Positions 47,831-58,860 of a stretch of 64,000 bases of DNA are shown piece by piece. The notes beneath the pieces were generated by a model. That model did no database searches and was not told the origin of the DNA. It saw only the letters and a list, made by a program, of their open reading frames with translations. Where the stretch lies: the NCBI GenBank assembly GCA_003254905.1, contig QANU01112002.1:56069-120068 (forward strand), written 5' to 3'. The translations under genes were made by a program, and so were the position numbers. Every line of letters begins with the position of its first letter. Position 1 is the stretch's first letter. Origin of the DNA: Nissolia schottii. Lineage: Eukaryota > Streptophyta > Magnoliopsida > Fabales > Fabaceae.

Positions 47831-49159
47831 TCTTCCACAAGTTACTCTTAACAATCTTTTAACTTATTCCCCTTTATACTATTCGATATATATTGAGAAC
47901 GAGAAACACACTGATAACATTAAGCCTCTTCCACAAGTTTTCTTTTTAACTTTTAAACACAAGTTCTCAAATTTTGTAGAAACTCAAATCAAGAACAAAA
48001 GTTATTTTTCTCCAAAAATAGATTTTTATTTGAGTCAAATTGACACTTGAAAAAGGAAATGAACATGAGGTTTGTGATTAGTTTAATTGATACGTGCAAA
48101 AAGGAGATTTGAAGAATATACCAAAAAAAATAGCCATGAGAGAGAAAGAGAGAGGAAAAAAGAATGCAATGATAATGATTAATGATTACACGATGATGAA
48201 AAGGGAATGAGGGGATAAGTAAGAATAATTTTAGATTGAGTAAAAGAAATTTAATACTATCATGTCTAATTAGCCCTCGCGAGACATAATAAGTTAATAC
48301 AACAATTATATGATAAAATTAAATAAAATCGTATAAGGTTATACTACCTTATGTTACACCAAACATGAAAAAAAAACTAATTTTGTAGTATTAATTAATA
48401 TTAGCGGGTCTTATACGACGGAAAAAAACAAGCTTAATGTCTTACCTATTTATTCTAGGCCCGAGAGAAAAAAGCACAATCTGAAAAATGGACTAAACTA
48501 CATGAAACAAACAAAATTGTAAGTTCTCATGTTTTTCTTTTGGATTTTTTTAATCTTTTTTTTCCCCGAGATGCTTTTCTTCTTTCCCAAAGATGCTAAA
48601 ACTATCATTTTTTTCCCTCAAAGATGCATCTTCTTTTGCTAACCATGAACCTGATGACCAAGAACTGTCAAAAACTAATTAGTTTGTTCTCAACATTAGG
48701 CCTACTAACTAGTTCAAGGAACTGTCTTAAATGAACCTTGAAAATAAAGGTGCTTGATATACCTTGACATAAAATGAGGGTGTACAATGGTCCAACATTA
48801 TCTAAACCGTTCATTTGTTATTAAATGTGATCTAAAGTTGATAATAAAAACTTGTGACATGTTTCAATGACTAGGGATTAATTTTTTTTTTTATACATAA
48901 CTATCACAATCCAATTTCTTATCGCTTTCCTTCTCTCTCCTCCTTCTTCCCCATTCCTGATCTAATAATCTCCCTTCCTTTTCCCCCCAACTCCATCTCT
49001 CACTCATTGGCGACTCCCTCCACCCTGCATGCCCCCGCCTACTCCACTCTATTTCATTGTTAAGTTTTGTTTCTGACCGATCTGGCATCATATATGAGAA
49101 AACAGATCTTCAATTCAACGATCTCGTCGAAGCCTCCACCTCCATCAAATTCTGCACAT

Positions 49160-49320
49160 GTGGCGGATGGGGTTGGAGGTAGGGAGAGGGCGGTGTCCTA
49201 GAGCTTGACGACGATGACGATGAGGAAGGAGTCATGGGATTTGGACCAAGCGAGGTTGTAGATGCCGTCGGCAGTGTCGTAGGCGGCGAGCTCAGAGATG
49301 GAGAGGTTAAGGGATGACAT
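49160..49320 (-). pseudogene. PEX7-like gene fragment captured by the CACTA element
   Basis: The minus strand from 49320 reads MSSLNLSISELAAYDTADGI then YNLAWSKSHDSFLIVIVVKL-stop-DTAL. This resembles the first WD-repeat region of the plant peroxisomal targeting receptor PEX7 (ELAAYDTADGVYD.AWSESHDSLLI then VKLYDTALPP). The in-frame stop replaces the expected Tyr, and nothing of the later WD repeats follows. It is GC-rich unlike the surrounding element. PEX7 imports PTS2 proteins; this scrap cannot. Confidence 0.65.
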
Positions 49321-51330
49321 GGATGCATGCCATGGCCAGATGTTTGTTTTGATTAAAAAAAAATTAATCATTAATTAATGAATACTTAAATAAAGCTAAC
49401 ACTAATCTTTTTGTCCATAATACTTTTGATTGGAAAACATCATCATAACCGCACATAATAGGTTGCCAAAATTAATGGTCCATCATGGACTACAAGGTGC
49501 ATCAAAAATCAAAATTCTAAGGTTTAGTCGGTTAGTTCAATCCTAGTTCAATCATAGGTTTATGAAACTTGAGTTTCTATGATATTGCAAGATAACTATG
49601 ACATACATATTTTGTAATTTTTGTTTTCTGAATACATTTTTACAGTAGAGTATTTTGATATTTTGACATTTTAATGTGGAGTATTATGAATCTTTTTAAA
49701 ATAATTGACATTTTATAGTGGAGTATTATGAATTTTTTTAAAGTATAATAATTTGTTGATAGTAGTACATTAATTGTTGTAGGATTGAAGTTTGGAAAAA
49801 AATTATAATTTTTTTGACATGAAAAACACAAAATATAATTAAAAATTAAACCACAATTAAATTTAAAAAATTGTTGAATTTAGGCGGTTCATAATCGTCG
49901 CAACAGTTTTCTAAATTTCTAAAATAAATTTTAAATACTAAATTCCGCAACAGTTTAGAACCGCCACAAAATAAAGTGATAATTGTAATTTTTTTCTTTG
50001 CATCGGTTCATAACTGCCACAAAACTATAAGTGCACTTAATGACAGTTGTTCCAGCAATTGTCTGGAACCGCCACCATATGCCTAACAATGGTGGATTTA
50101 ATACGGATACTACCGCCGCGATTTACTTTTAGCAGTGATTAAACTGCCGAAAATACATTTTTTTAATCACCGCTAAATGCCTTTTTCCTATAGTGGGTGA
50201 AGTTGTTGAGGCTTCATTGAAAGTATTTTATTATTTAGATGCGGGGTTTGGGGAATAAAATTGTTAAGACTCGCCTATTTCATGAGAGTGCTTGTGCAAG
50301 AATATCTCATGCAAGAGTTGCATGTGTGGTATTCCTAGACTTGGCAATTTTATGGTGACGTTGTCGAGGCTTTGGTGAAAGTATTACATTATTTAAGTGA
50401 AAGGTTTGGCGATCAGTTGTTCATAGCTCAGAGAAGGAAGAAGAAGAAGCACAAGCAAGATAGTAGTATTTGAGAGGTGTGCTCTATTATGTGAAGCACC
50501 TTTAATTTTTTTATCATCATCTTCTTAGTTCTTTCTTTCTCTTTCACTGTTATTGTCTTCATTGTCTCTTTGGCTCTTTGGCCCTTGCTCACACTACAAA
50601 TATCAATTCCTCGATTCTTCAATCCCGTTTTGTTTTTCTCAATCCCAAAACCACATGCACATGCATAAATCCCAGTGAATAAACCTCATACAACCTTTTT
50701 TTTTTTTATAAACTACTGACCATTTATTCATCTCCTTTTGATTTTTCAAATCACTTTTGCTATTATCCAAAGCGTCGTTCATGGGTTGATTTCTCTTTTT
50801 CTTCATAACTTCATTTTATTCCCCATCAAATATCTTGTTTTTTAGACATACAAAACCATTTTTTTTTACAGTTTCTTATACTAGTAATACTATTTATTGT
50901 TGGTGCATTTGGCCTTATCGCCTTTTGGTGCTATATGTGCATTAAGTTGAATGGCATAGTGTCCATTGAATGAGTTTTATTACTTTAAAAAAAATTGGAG
51001 TTCAATGAATCGAATGATGAGATTTTTCAATTTTTATACAAGCTGCATAGATCTGTATTTTCTATTATTTTGTCATAAATAAGCTATTTAGTCATTGTTT
51101 CATTCGATGAAAGTGATAGTCTTCAATTATTGCCAATTGTATTCGTTTTCTTCTTACAATTTACTCTTTTCATAGCACATTTAAAATCAATGGCGTATCC
51201 TATATCTCATATGGTTCTCAAATTTCAAACTATTCATGTAACATCTTTTCATTCATTATAATTTATGGACAATAAGTGCATCTGCCTTGTTTCGTTCGTT
51301 TTGTTGTTTTAAGGAACAAAAGGATCGAAG

Positions 51331-51870
51331 ATGTTTCCATGCATCAAGAGCACGAAGCCAATAACTAATGATTGGGACAAAGAAAAAGGAGAACATCATT
51401 GGAAATGCCATGTTGATGCCAAAACAAGCCAACAAGAGGATAACTACACAAGTTTGCACTTTGGAGACACAGAGTTTGTCAAAATTTAGGTGTTAGAATT
51501 ATGTGACAACGTGTCCAAGAAGAACAATTTATAGTTATTTTTATATAAAACTAAATTATTATTATTAAAACTTTCTTCTATTTGTGTTCTCCAACTTCAC
51601 CCGAAGGGTATTGTGTTGAAGGTCACTGGCATTAACAAGCAGCGCAAGCCAAGCCCAAGGTCGGTTAGCTACCAAAAAATGCATCACAAAGACTGACACT
51701 AACTCGGAAGAAGATGCTCTTCGGTTCTCTTATGATGAAGGCGAGAGCTTAGGCTCAACCCTTACATGGGAAATCACTACCCTTAATACTAACCTACTTA
51801 GCAACACTACTAAATATTTTCTTTCTTCCGTGAAGATAACTAACGAAGGAAAAGATTGGATTAAGCTTTT
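51331..51870 (+). pseudogene. Decayed BREVIS RADIX-like gene (duplication copy 1)
   Basis: The exon-1 equivalent starts at 51331 with MFPCIKSTKPITNDWDKEK, matching MFPCIKCTKPMTDDWDEEK of copy 2. It then diverges by small indels and has lost the donor. The exon-2 equivalent (about 51610-51860) retains IVLKVTGINKQRK and, in a later frame, EEDALRFSYDEGESLGST. The acceptor CAG has become CAC (TTGCAG to CTTCAC), and the frame dissolves before the first BRX domain. No WW-containing BRX segment is present. Confidence 0.85.
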
Positions 51871-51899
51871 TATGAAACAAGTGCTCATGAAAATATATA

Positions 51900-53640
51900 A
51901 TCCAGAAATGAAAGTGAAATACGGGTGACTTAGTTTTTATAGTTTTACCTCACATTAGAGTTAGTTTTTTTTAAATATATTATCAAAAAATAGGGGAGAT
52001 TTGAAACTTTTTAGACTTAAAACCTTTTCGAAATCGTAAGCCATACATTGCGGAATATAAATTTGAATAAAGGTGATGATTAAACACAACCAGATTGAAT
52101 AATAGATGGATCGGAACTAAAGATCACACCTCAAGATGTCCTAAAAAACTTCATCTCACACACACACACGACAATGAGCATAATTACTAGCTTGCTCGTC
52201 TACCAAGTATAATCAGATAAATGTAAATACATGGGTTTACTATCCTAGTTCTAACTAAACACTGAGCAATACTAGTGTGGGTTCACTTGAAGTTTTTCCA
52301 CGATCTCTTGTATCTCTAGTATTCTTGTGCATGGTCTACACCTTGCTGCTGACCAGGGACTCTACAACACAGCAACAGACACCTTCTACATGGTCCCTTC
52401 TGTTCCTGCACTCAATGAACCATCCGCGAGATGTTGTGGTGGCTACATGAGCAATGATGAACCTCCTATCTCCATTCTCCACCATAACCTCGACATTGAT
52501 ACTCCGAACACGATAACATCATATGCGCTCAAACTCGCATTTTGAGATGATCTGGACCTGCTTCTTCACGCAATAGATAAACTGGGTTGGCGGACCTAAT
52601 GGGTTGGCACTTTTTATTTCAAAAAAATAAAAAAAAAAATACATGATATTTGAATTAAGTTAAAGGGTTAAATAAGTTTTTGTTTCATAGCAAATTCAAG
52701 AAACTTAGTTTTACTCCCTAACAATTTTTGTTTTTCATTTTAGGGTGAGCATAAAAAATTACCCTTTTTTTCATCCTAGCAGATAAAAAAAATATATTAA
52801 CTGCCAATGTGGCTAATAGAATGTAAGTGTTCAACATTAGTAGTGGCATGTGCCCATAATTATTTGAGGTGACACCTATTTATCCATATGTCCATAATGT
52901 GGGTAAATGGATAAATAAAGTGACAGATAAATAAATAGGTATGACCCCATTATTATTTTTTTTTGGTGAACGACCCCATTATTTTTGACACATGACACTG
53001 CTGATTTTGCACTCAATTAGCTATGTCCCTAGTTAATGAAAAAAAAAAAAGGAAAAAAAAATCAACAGCTAATAACTTTGTATGTTTCATATTTGTAGTT
53101 GAACTCATATTTGTATGTTTAATATTTTTTTCTCTTTCGTATTTTTCTAAATCAATAAAGATTGGGTGCTAATAACTTTTCACTCAATTTTATATTTTGA
53201 CTATAATATCCTAACATTTAAATAAAATCCACTTAAATTTATGGATACAGATAAGTCATATATAAATCATTTTATTTTAATATATTCAAATTTTAATAAC
53301 TAACTAAAATATTATTCTCAGTGAATAATTTTATGCATTTTTTCCATAAGAAATTACTCACATTTAACAGTACATAAAATAATATAATATTTTCTCTTCT
53401 CAAAAGTAATTAATTTTTTTTTCATATTGTACTAGTGATTTATTACTTAAGAACACCTTTGTAATTTTTTTTTAACACTTTATTACTAAGTTTTTGAAAT
53501 AATATATCTTATATGTTCTCCGCTATTTAATTAAGGTATATTTTTAGTCAACTATGTAATTTTGACAACTCTTCTCTTAAGATTTTATTAAGATCCTCTT
53601 CAAATTATATATGCATATTCAAACATCAATAAGATTAATT
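51900..53640. other. Spacer between the two duplication copies
   Basis: A mixed-composition stretch at about 52280-52560 contains a 72-aa plus-strand frame (52327-52545; begins MHGLHLAADQGLYNTATDTF in the frame used) that looks protein-like but is unassigned. At about 52665 there is a lone GGGTTAAATAAGTTTTTG arm of the 9123-type MITE family. The rest is AT-rich. Confidence 0.4.
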
Positions 53641-54164
53641 TCTATGGACTGAAAATGTAAAATAGTTTTACGTTCTCATCCATCCTATGTTATTATTATA
53701 CATGAGACTTTTAAAATAGAGAAGGTAAACCAATTTTGTTTGTATGACAACAAATGATTGAATGACATTATAAAACTCTTTTACGATGTTTAATCTCTTA
53801 TCATAACCTACATTAATTTATACTTAGGATTATAATATTATAGTGTTTTAACATTATTATTAAATGATGTTCAAGATATCATTAATGATCTTCATAGTCA
53901 GTTTTACTATTTAAATATACAGGTTATATTATTAATAGTATTTATATGTCTTTTAATAAATGTCTGTGTAGATCCAATTTTAAATTGGAAGTCAAATATG
54001 AGGAATAAATTATATTATCACTTTTGTAGTTGTTGTTTATTATGTTGGTTTGAACCGCATTATGATAAAAAGAAAATATTTATTGTTTATTACATTCAAA
54101 TTTTATATTTTCCATTCCATTTTTACTTTCATATTAAATTACTCGATATTTATAATATAAAAAT

Positions 54165-54459
54165 GGGCAAAACCATCATTTAATCTCAGTTATACCAAAT
54201 TAACCGTTTTCGTCTTCTATTTCGAAAAGCTTTCAATTTGATTTTCTATTTATTAAAATGAGCCAATTTGACCCTTTTTTTTATTTAACCACATTTGAAT
54301 AATGACATTACCCATATTTAAAAAGTGTGGCTAAATAAAAAAAAATATCAAATTGACTCATTTTAACAAATAGAGAACCAAACTAGACATTTTTAACAAT
54401 AGATGGCAAAAGTGATTAATCAAGTATAATTACGAGACCAAAAATTAAAGAGTTTACCC
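54165..54459. mobile_element. Mutator-like MITE inserted in duplication copy 2
   Basis: A 295-bp element with ends GGGCAAAACCATCATTTAAT and (reverse complement) GGGTAAACTCTTTAATTTTT. It is flanked by perfect 9-bp TATAAAAAT copies (54156-54164 and 54460-54468). Duplication copy 1 lacks it at the matching point (about 45430). The inner arms repeat the TTTCTATTTATTAAAATGAG / CTCATTTTAACAAATAGAGA pairing. Ends resemble 26804-27299. Confidence 0.88.
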
Positions 54460-56415
54460 TATAAAAATTCATCAAGTTAAATTTTATAATATTTATATTT
54501 TAAAAGTTTAATTTACTTAGTGTCTCCCTAATCTAAATTACTAGTGTCAGCGAGAGCAAATTTTATCCACCTTAGCCACATCCATGTTACTTTAAAGTTT
54601 ACAACCAATCAAATCAGTCCACATACCCTACTTTACACTCAACGTTAAGAGAAATTCTTGTATAGTCATAAAACACAATGATGAATATGCTTATGACCAC
54701 CCACTGAGTAGCATTTCCAACCTCATCTTGAGATGACATGCCAATTCAAGTTAAAATAACTCTTTCTGAAGTTTATAGCATCTTCAAGATGTATCATGAT
54801 ATGTTCCTTCAAAATTTTCCCCAAAAGAAGTAACAATAAAATAATTGTGAGAAAATAATAATTTACAAACAACACATTCCACTCGAATACTAAACGTCTT
54901 CTATCTACTCTATACTAATGACTCTAAAGATGCAACTTTATCAAAATATGTAATTCTCTCACTCACGCCATCAACCCCACCACTTCAATATAGATACAAG
55001 AATGGTAATCTCAATATTTGTCTTCCCTTCTCTCTCATTTTCCTAAAAACTCTCCACTTTTTGGATACTCACCAGTTACTTACAACTCATCCCAACCCTC
55101 ATTTTTTCCATCTTCACATGCTTTTGCAATCTTTGATAATAACGCCACCCGATTTGTCTCCCATCATTCCCTCTTTTTTTTTTCTTCTCATCGTCTCTCT
55201 CTTTGTGCGTTTCAAAACTGAACTCAACTAATCATGTTTTTCAGTTTCTAATCCTCTGACACGCATAAGAAGAGAGAAAGGGTAGCATTTTTACGTAGAC
55301 ACAATTCTAACGTCTCATAATTAGACACAACAAAAGGTTAATAAAGCACAAAAACACGTGAGTGTATTCTGAAATAAAACTGTTGGGACTCGCCTTTTTC
55401 ATGATGTAGCTTGTGCTAAAATATCTCACGCGAGAGTAGCGTGTGACTGTGTGAGGGATTCTCGGATCTGGCAATTTGGTGCTAGTGTTGTTGAGGCTTC
55501 AGAGAAAGTGTTGTATTATTTAAGAGAGGAGTTTGGGGGGATCAATTGCTCATAGCCCACAGAAGGAGAAGAAGAAACAATAGCAAGGTAGTAGTAATTG
55601 AGAGGTTTACTCTGCTAAGTGAATGCACCATTTTTTTTATCATCATCTTCTTCGTTCCTTTCTTTCAATCTTATATGTCATCATTGTCTTTTTGCCCCTT
55701 GCTCACGTTTCAAACATCGATTCCTTAATTCTTCAAACCCTTTTTATTTTTCTCAATCCCAAAAACATAGTCTTTTTTTTTATAACTATTGATCATTTAT
55801 TCTTCTTCTTTTGATTTTTTTTTTCATATCGCTTTTGCTAGAATATGGAGCCTCATTCATGGGTTGATTTCTCCTTTTTCTCTTTTGCTCTATAACTCCA
55901 TTTTATTCCCCATCGAAGGTTTTGTTTTTAGACTAACAAAATTTATATTTTTTTACAATTTGATTTGTTTCTTGTGCTACTATTTCTTGTTAGTGCATTT
56001 GGTCTTATCGTCTTTTGGTGATATACATGCATTAAATTGCATGACATATATATTATCTATTAAATGAGTTTCATTACATTTTTTATAAAGCTGGAGCTCA
56101 ATGAATCAAATAATTAGATTTTTCAACTTTTACAAAAAATACATAGATTTGTATTCTCTATCGCTTTTTCTATCACTGTTTTATTCGATGAAAGTGATAG
56201 TCTCCAATTATTACCAATTTTATTCCTCTTTCTTGTTTCAATCTACTCTTTTCATTGCACATTAAAAATATATCCCATATATCTCATATGGTTCTGAACT
56301 TTAAAAGTACTATTCATTTAGCATTCTTTCATTCATTACAATTTATGGACCATGCATAAGCACATATGCCTTGTTTAGCTTCGTTTTGCTGTTGTAAGGA
56401 AGAGAAGGTACGAAG

Positions 56416-57602
56416 ATGTTTCCATGCATAAAGTGCACGAAGCCAATGACTGATGATTGGGACGAAGAAAAAGAAGAAGGTCGTGGAAACGCCGCGTTGA
56501 AGTCCAAACAAGTCGACAAGAGCATAACTAAACAGGTTTGTTAAATACTTGTAAGCCAGAAAGTTTACCAATATATAAAACTATATTATTATTATTATTA
56601 TTATTATTGGTTTTCTCCAATTGCAGTTGAAGGCTATTATGCTCAAGGTGACTGGCATCAACAAGCAATGCAAGGGAGAAAGGCACCAAAAAGAGTCTGG
56701 AGGCACTAGCTCTAAAGAAGATGCTCCTCCGTTCCCTTATGCTGAAGGTGGAAGCTCGGGCTCAACCCCTAGATGGGAAATCAGTACCACTAGCCAGCAC
56801 CCTGCTGGCGGCGGTGGGAGCACTGAGACGGGGTCTCATGTGGCATTTGTCGGAATCCCCACCCTCGTAGGATCTGAGCACTACTCTGCTGCACCTCATG
56901 TGGGGGTGGTAGAGGAGGGAATTGATTTGAATCATGAGTGGGTTGCTGAGGTCAAGGAAGGGATAATCATTATCTTTGCTTCCCTTCCCGAAGGGGGACA
57001 TGACCTCAGAAGAATTTTCTTCAGGTAATTTATGGCTTTTTCTTTTTTTGGAGAACTTAAATTGATTATCTTGGTGGAGCAAAAGAGTGACAATGGTTAG
57101 CATTTCAATTTAAAAGGCAAGAAGTGTTCAACAAGAACCTGGCTCAGATTTGGTGGTATCAAAATTACCAGACAATCAGGGAAATTTACAACGTGGTGAG
57201 GCTTAATGGACAAGCTATCTACACCCCCGATGATGTGGTAACAAAAATCTACAAACTCTTAACTCTAGCTATATTATTCTTCATCAAGAAACATTTGTTC
57301 ATTCATGTACGTTGTTGTGTGTGTGGGGACAGCTAGGAAAGAGATATGAGTCGATGCTCATATTTGAACAAGCAGGAGCCTCTACCCCTAAATTGAACCA
57401 GCCTTCTTCTGACCAGTTGGATCTGGCTGCCACTACTATTGGTCGTAACTTCAATACTGCTGCTGGAGGGTCATCATCACTGCTAACGTCATTGCCAAAA
57501 AACCTAGGCTCTTCTCAGGGGAACACCAACATGTCATTAGAGGCACAACGGGTTGAACAGAATGAGCCTGGTGCCTTCCTTACTACCAGGCAATCCAACT
57601 GA
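56416..57602 (+). CDS. BREVIS RADIX-like protein with truncated second BRX domain (probable pseudogene)
   Basis: Four exons: 56416-56535, 56627-57024, 57117-57237 and 57333-57602; GT-AG throughout, 302 aa with continuous frame. Exon 1 gives MFPCIKCTKPMTDDWDEEKE, the short cysteine-containing BRX N-terminus. Exon 2 starts LKAIMLKVTGINKQCK (the conserved LK.MALK.SG.YKQC box) and has FPYAEGGSSGSTPRWE. The first BRX domain spans about residues 144-200 (EWVAEVKEGIIIIFASLPEG, then IWWYQNYQTIREIYNV). The second domain begins near residue 288 (EQNEPGAFLTTRQ) but stops at 302. Intact family members are typically about 340-400 aa with two BRX domains. BRX proteins regulate root and vascular growth at the plasma membrane and nucleus. 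The weak acceptor before exon 3 (TTTAAAAG) and the lost C-terminus argue for a decaying gene, though a single-domain protein could still be made. Confidence 0.75.
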
Positions 57603-57725
57603 TCTGATGGGGCAAGGGAGTGAGTTTATCCATCTCAGGTTCAAGTACTAAAAACAATTACACTTGTCATACAATCCAATTGGTATTTGGACAAGAAGGA
57701 AAGGATGGAAGCTCAGTACCTTTGA
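57603..57725 (+). pseudogene. Remains of the second BRX domain and native C-terminus
   Basis: Directly after the premature stop the same frame reads SDGARE-stop, matching the expected SDGTRELRRV. A shifted frame later ends WYLDKKERMEAQYL-stop at 57725, matching the family terminus WWE.NRERIQ.QYL. So the original end of the gene is still present but broken by at least two stops and a frameshift. Confidence 0.8.
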
Positions 57726-57871
57726 AATTCGCTCCTAGCAAAAAATTATGTGATGTGATGTAGTATGTTGTTGGAATTTTACTTCAACGTCTGTTTGTTT
57801 CTTATACATTGTTGTTATGTTTATGAACAAGTAAAGTGACTATTTTCTAACATTGATTAGGCCGTATTGGT

Positions 57872-57893
57872 TCTCTCTCTCTCTGTCTCTCTG

Positions 57894-57928
<35 letters not shown>

Positions 57929-57929
57929 C
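57872..57929. repeat. (CT)n(TA)n microsatellite
   Basis: CTCTCT runs interrupted by CTGT, passing directly into TATATATATATATC. Confidence 0.9.
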
Positions 57930-58479
57930 TATCTCAAAATACACAAAACTAGCATCTAATTAAGCATGTTTAAATTTATCCTTTTTTCTCATCCAAGTGG
58001 TTAATTTGTAATCTCTAATTCAGTTTTACTTTTTCTTTTTCTTCTTTGATTTATTGGTCAAACAATGCAAATAATGAAGGTCATTATAATTTCTCTTTCA
58101 TTCTTGGTGCTAATTTATGTTGAGGGGGAGCAAAGATATTATTTTTCTGTCTACTCAAGTCATTGTGGTCATTGCCGTATCATTGCAACAAATCTATCTA
58201 CATAATAAAGTCTCTTATATCCCATAGAAAAAAATAATAAAGTCTCTGGTATGACTTAATATTCATTATTGAGCTTGAAGCTCTTCATGTGGTCTAAATG
58301 CTATTGTATGGCTAATGTTTAATCTTATACCAAAAGTCTTCATTTTAGTATTTTACTTTCTTGTCGTAAAAACTCCAGCGCCCCCACCGAGTGTGATCCT
58401 TGTTGGCCTATGAACTCATGGCCCAAATTCTTATGAGAATATGGTAATTAATAGTGTTTTCTTTTTATTTTTGAGAAAT

Positions 58480-58860
58480 TTGTGTTTTAATTATAACTAT
58501 CATCAAAATATTTGTAATTATTTTGATTGATATGATAGAAATGTATATATGATAAGAAGATATGGTGGAAATATATGAGATATTTGATTGGATGGAAATA
58601 GGAAATTATTAATTAAGATTGGGATTGTAATTAGTTTATTTCCTTATAAATTGTTGTGAGTCTATATATACTAGTAAGGGGAATTAGTTGAGCTATGAGA
58701 AGGAAGCAAAGATGTGAGGAGCAGAAGATCCAGGTGTGTGATTACTTGTATCAAAAGTTTTCTTGACGTGGAGGATAGGCGGCATGTTCCATGAGTATAG
58801 CGGTAGTACAAGAGTACACATTGTGAAGTGTTTACAATTTTGTCCTTAAAAGTTGTCACG
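58480..58860 (+). mobile_element. Possible copia-type solo LTR or LTR fragment
   Basis: The sequence ATTGTAATTAGTTTATTTCC then TTATAAATTGTTGTGAGTCTATATA has the TATA-box and leader style of legume copia LTRs. Ends and target duplications are not clear. Within it ACAATTTTGTCCTTAAAAGTTGTC is repeated in diverged form at about 58831 and 58869. Confidence 0.35.

Larger units (their letters stand above)
47239..50195. mobile_element. CACTA (En/Spm-type) element, non-autonomous, 2,957 bp
   Basis: Begins CACTACCAGAAAATAAG and ends CTTTTTCCTATAGTG, so it has the CACTA...TAGTG termini. It is flanked by the 3-bp duplication GGT (47236-47238 and 50196-50198), as expected for the superfamily. Removing it restores AATTTTGTGGTGAAGTTG, which matches the paralogous sequence at about 50350. 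Both ends have many subterminal motifs of the GCGGTT.../AACCGCCAC type (47265-47400 and 49870-50130). I found no transposase. The interior carries a PEX7-like fragment (49160-49320) and a leader-like CT-rich region (47480-47700). Confidence 0.93.
44890..51900. repeat. Segmental duplication, copy 1 (ends in decayed BRX-like gene)
   Basis: Co-linear with 53640-57030. Anchors: 45134 with 53867 (AATGATGTT.AAGATATCATT), 46115 with 54620 (CACATACCCTACTTTACAC), 46530 with 55020 (TTTGTCTTCCCTT then CTAAAAACTCTCC), 46995 with 55230 (CATGTTTTTCAGTTTCTAAT) and 51331 with 56416 (ATGTTTCCATGCAT). Extra DNA here relative to copy 2 is explained by the insertions at 45531-45869 and 47239-50195. Confidence 0.85.
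53640..57725. repeat. Segmental duplication, copy 2 (carries the better BRX-like gene)
   Basis: Co-linear with 44890-51900 (anchors given there). Copy 2 lacks the CACTA and palindrome-cassette insertions but has its own insertion at 54165-54459. The copies are clearly diverged, with many substitutions and small indels, so the duplication is not recent. Homology is visible up to about the end of BRX exon 2; copy 1 decays beyond that. Confidence 0.85.

Noticed and set aside
49110..49328. 72-aa proline/serine-rich minus-strand frame
   Set aside because: The neighbouring frame carries the PEX7 similarity; this one is its out-of-frame shadow.
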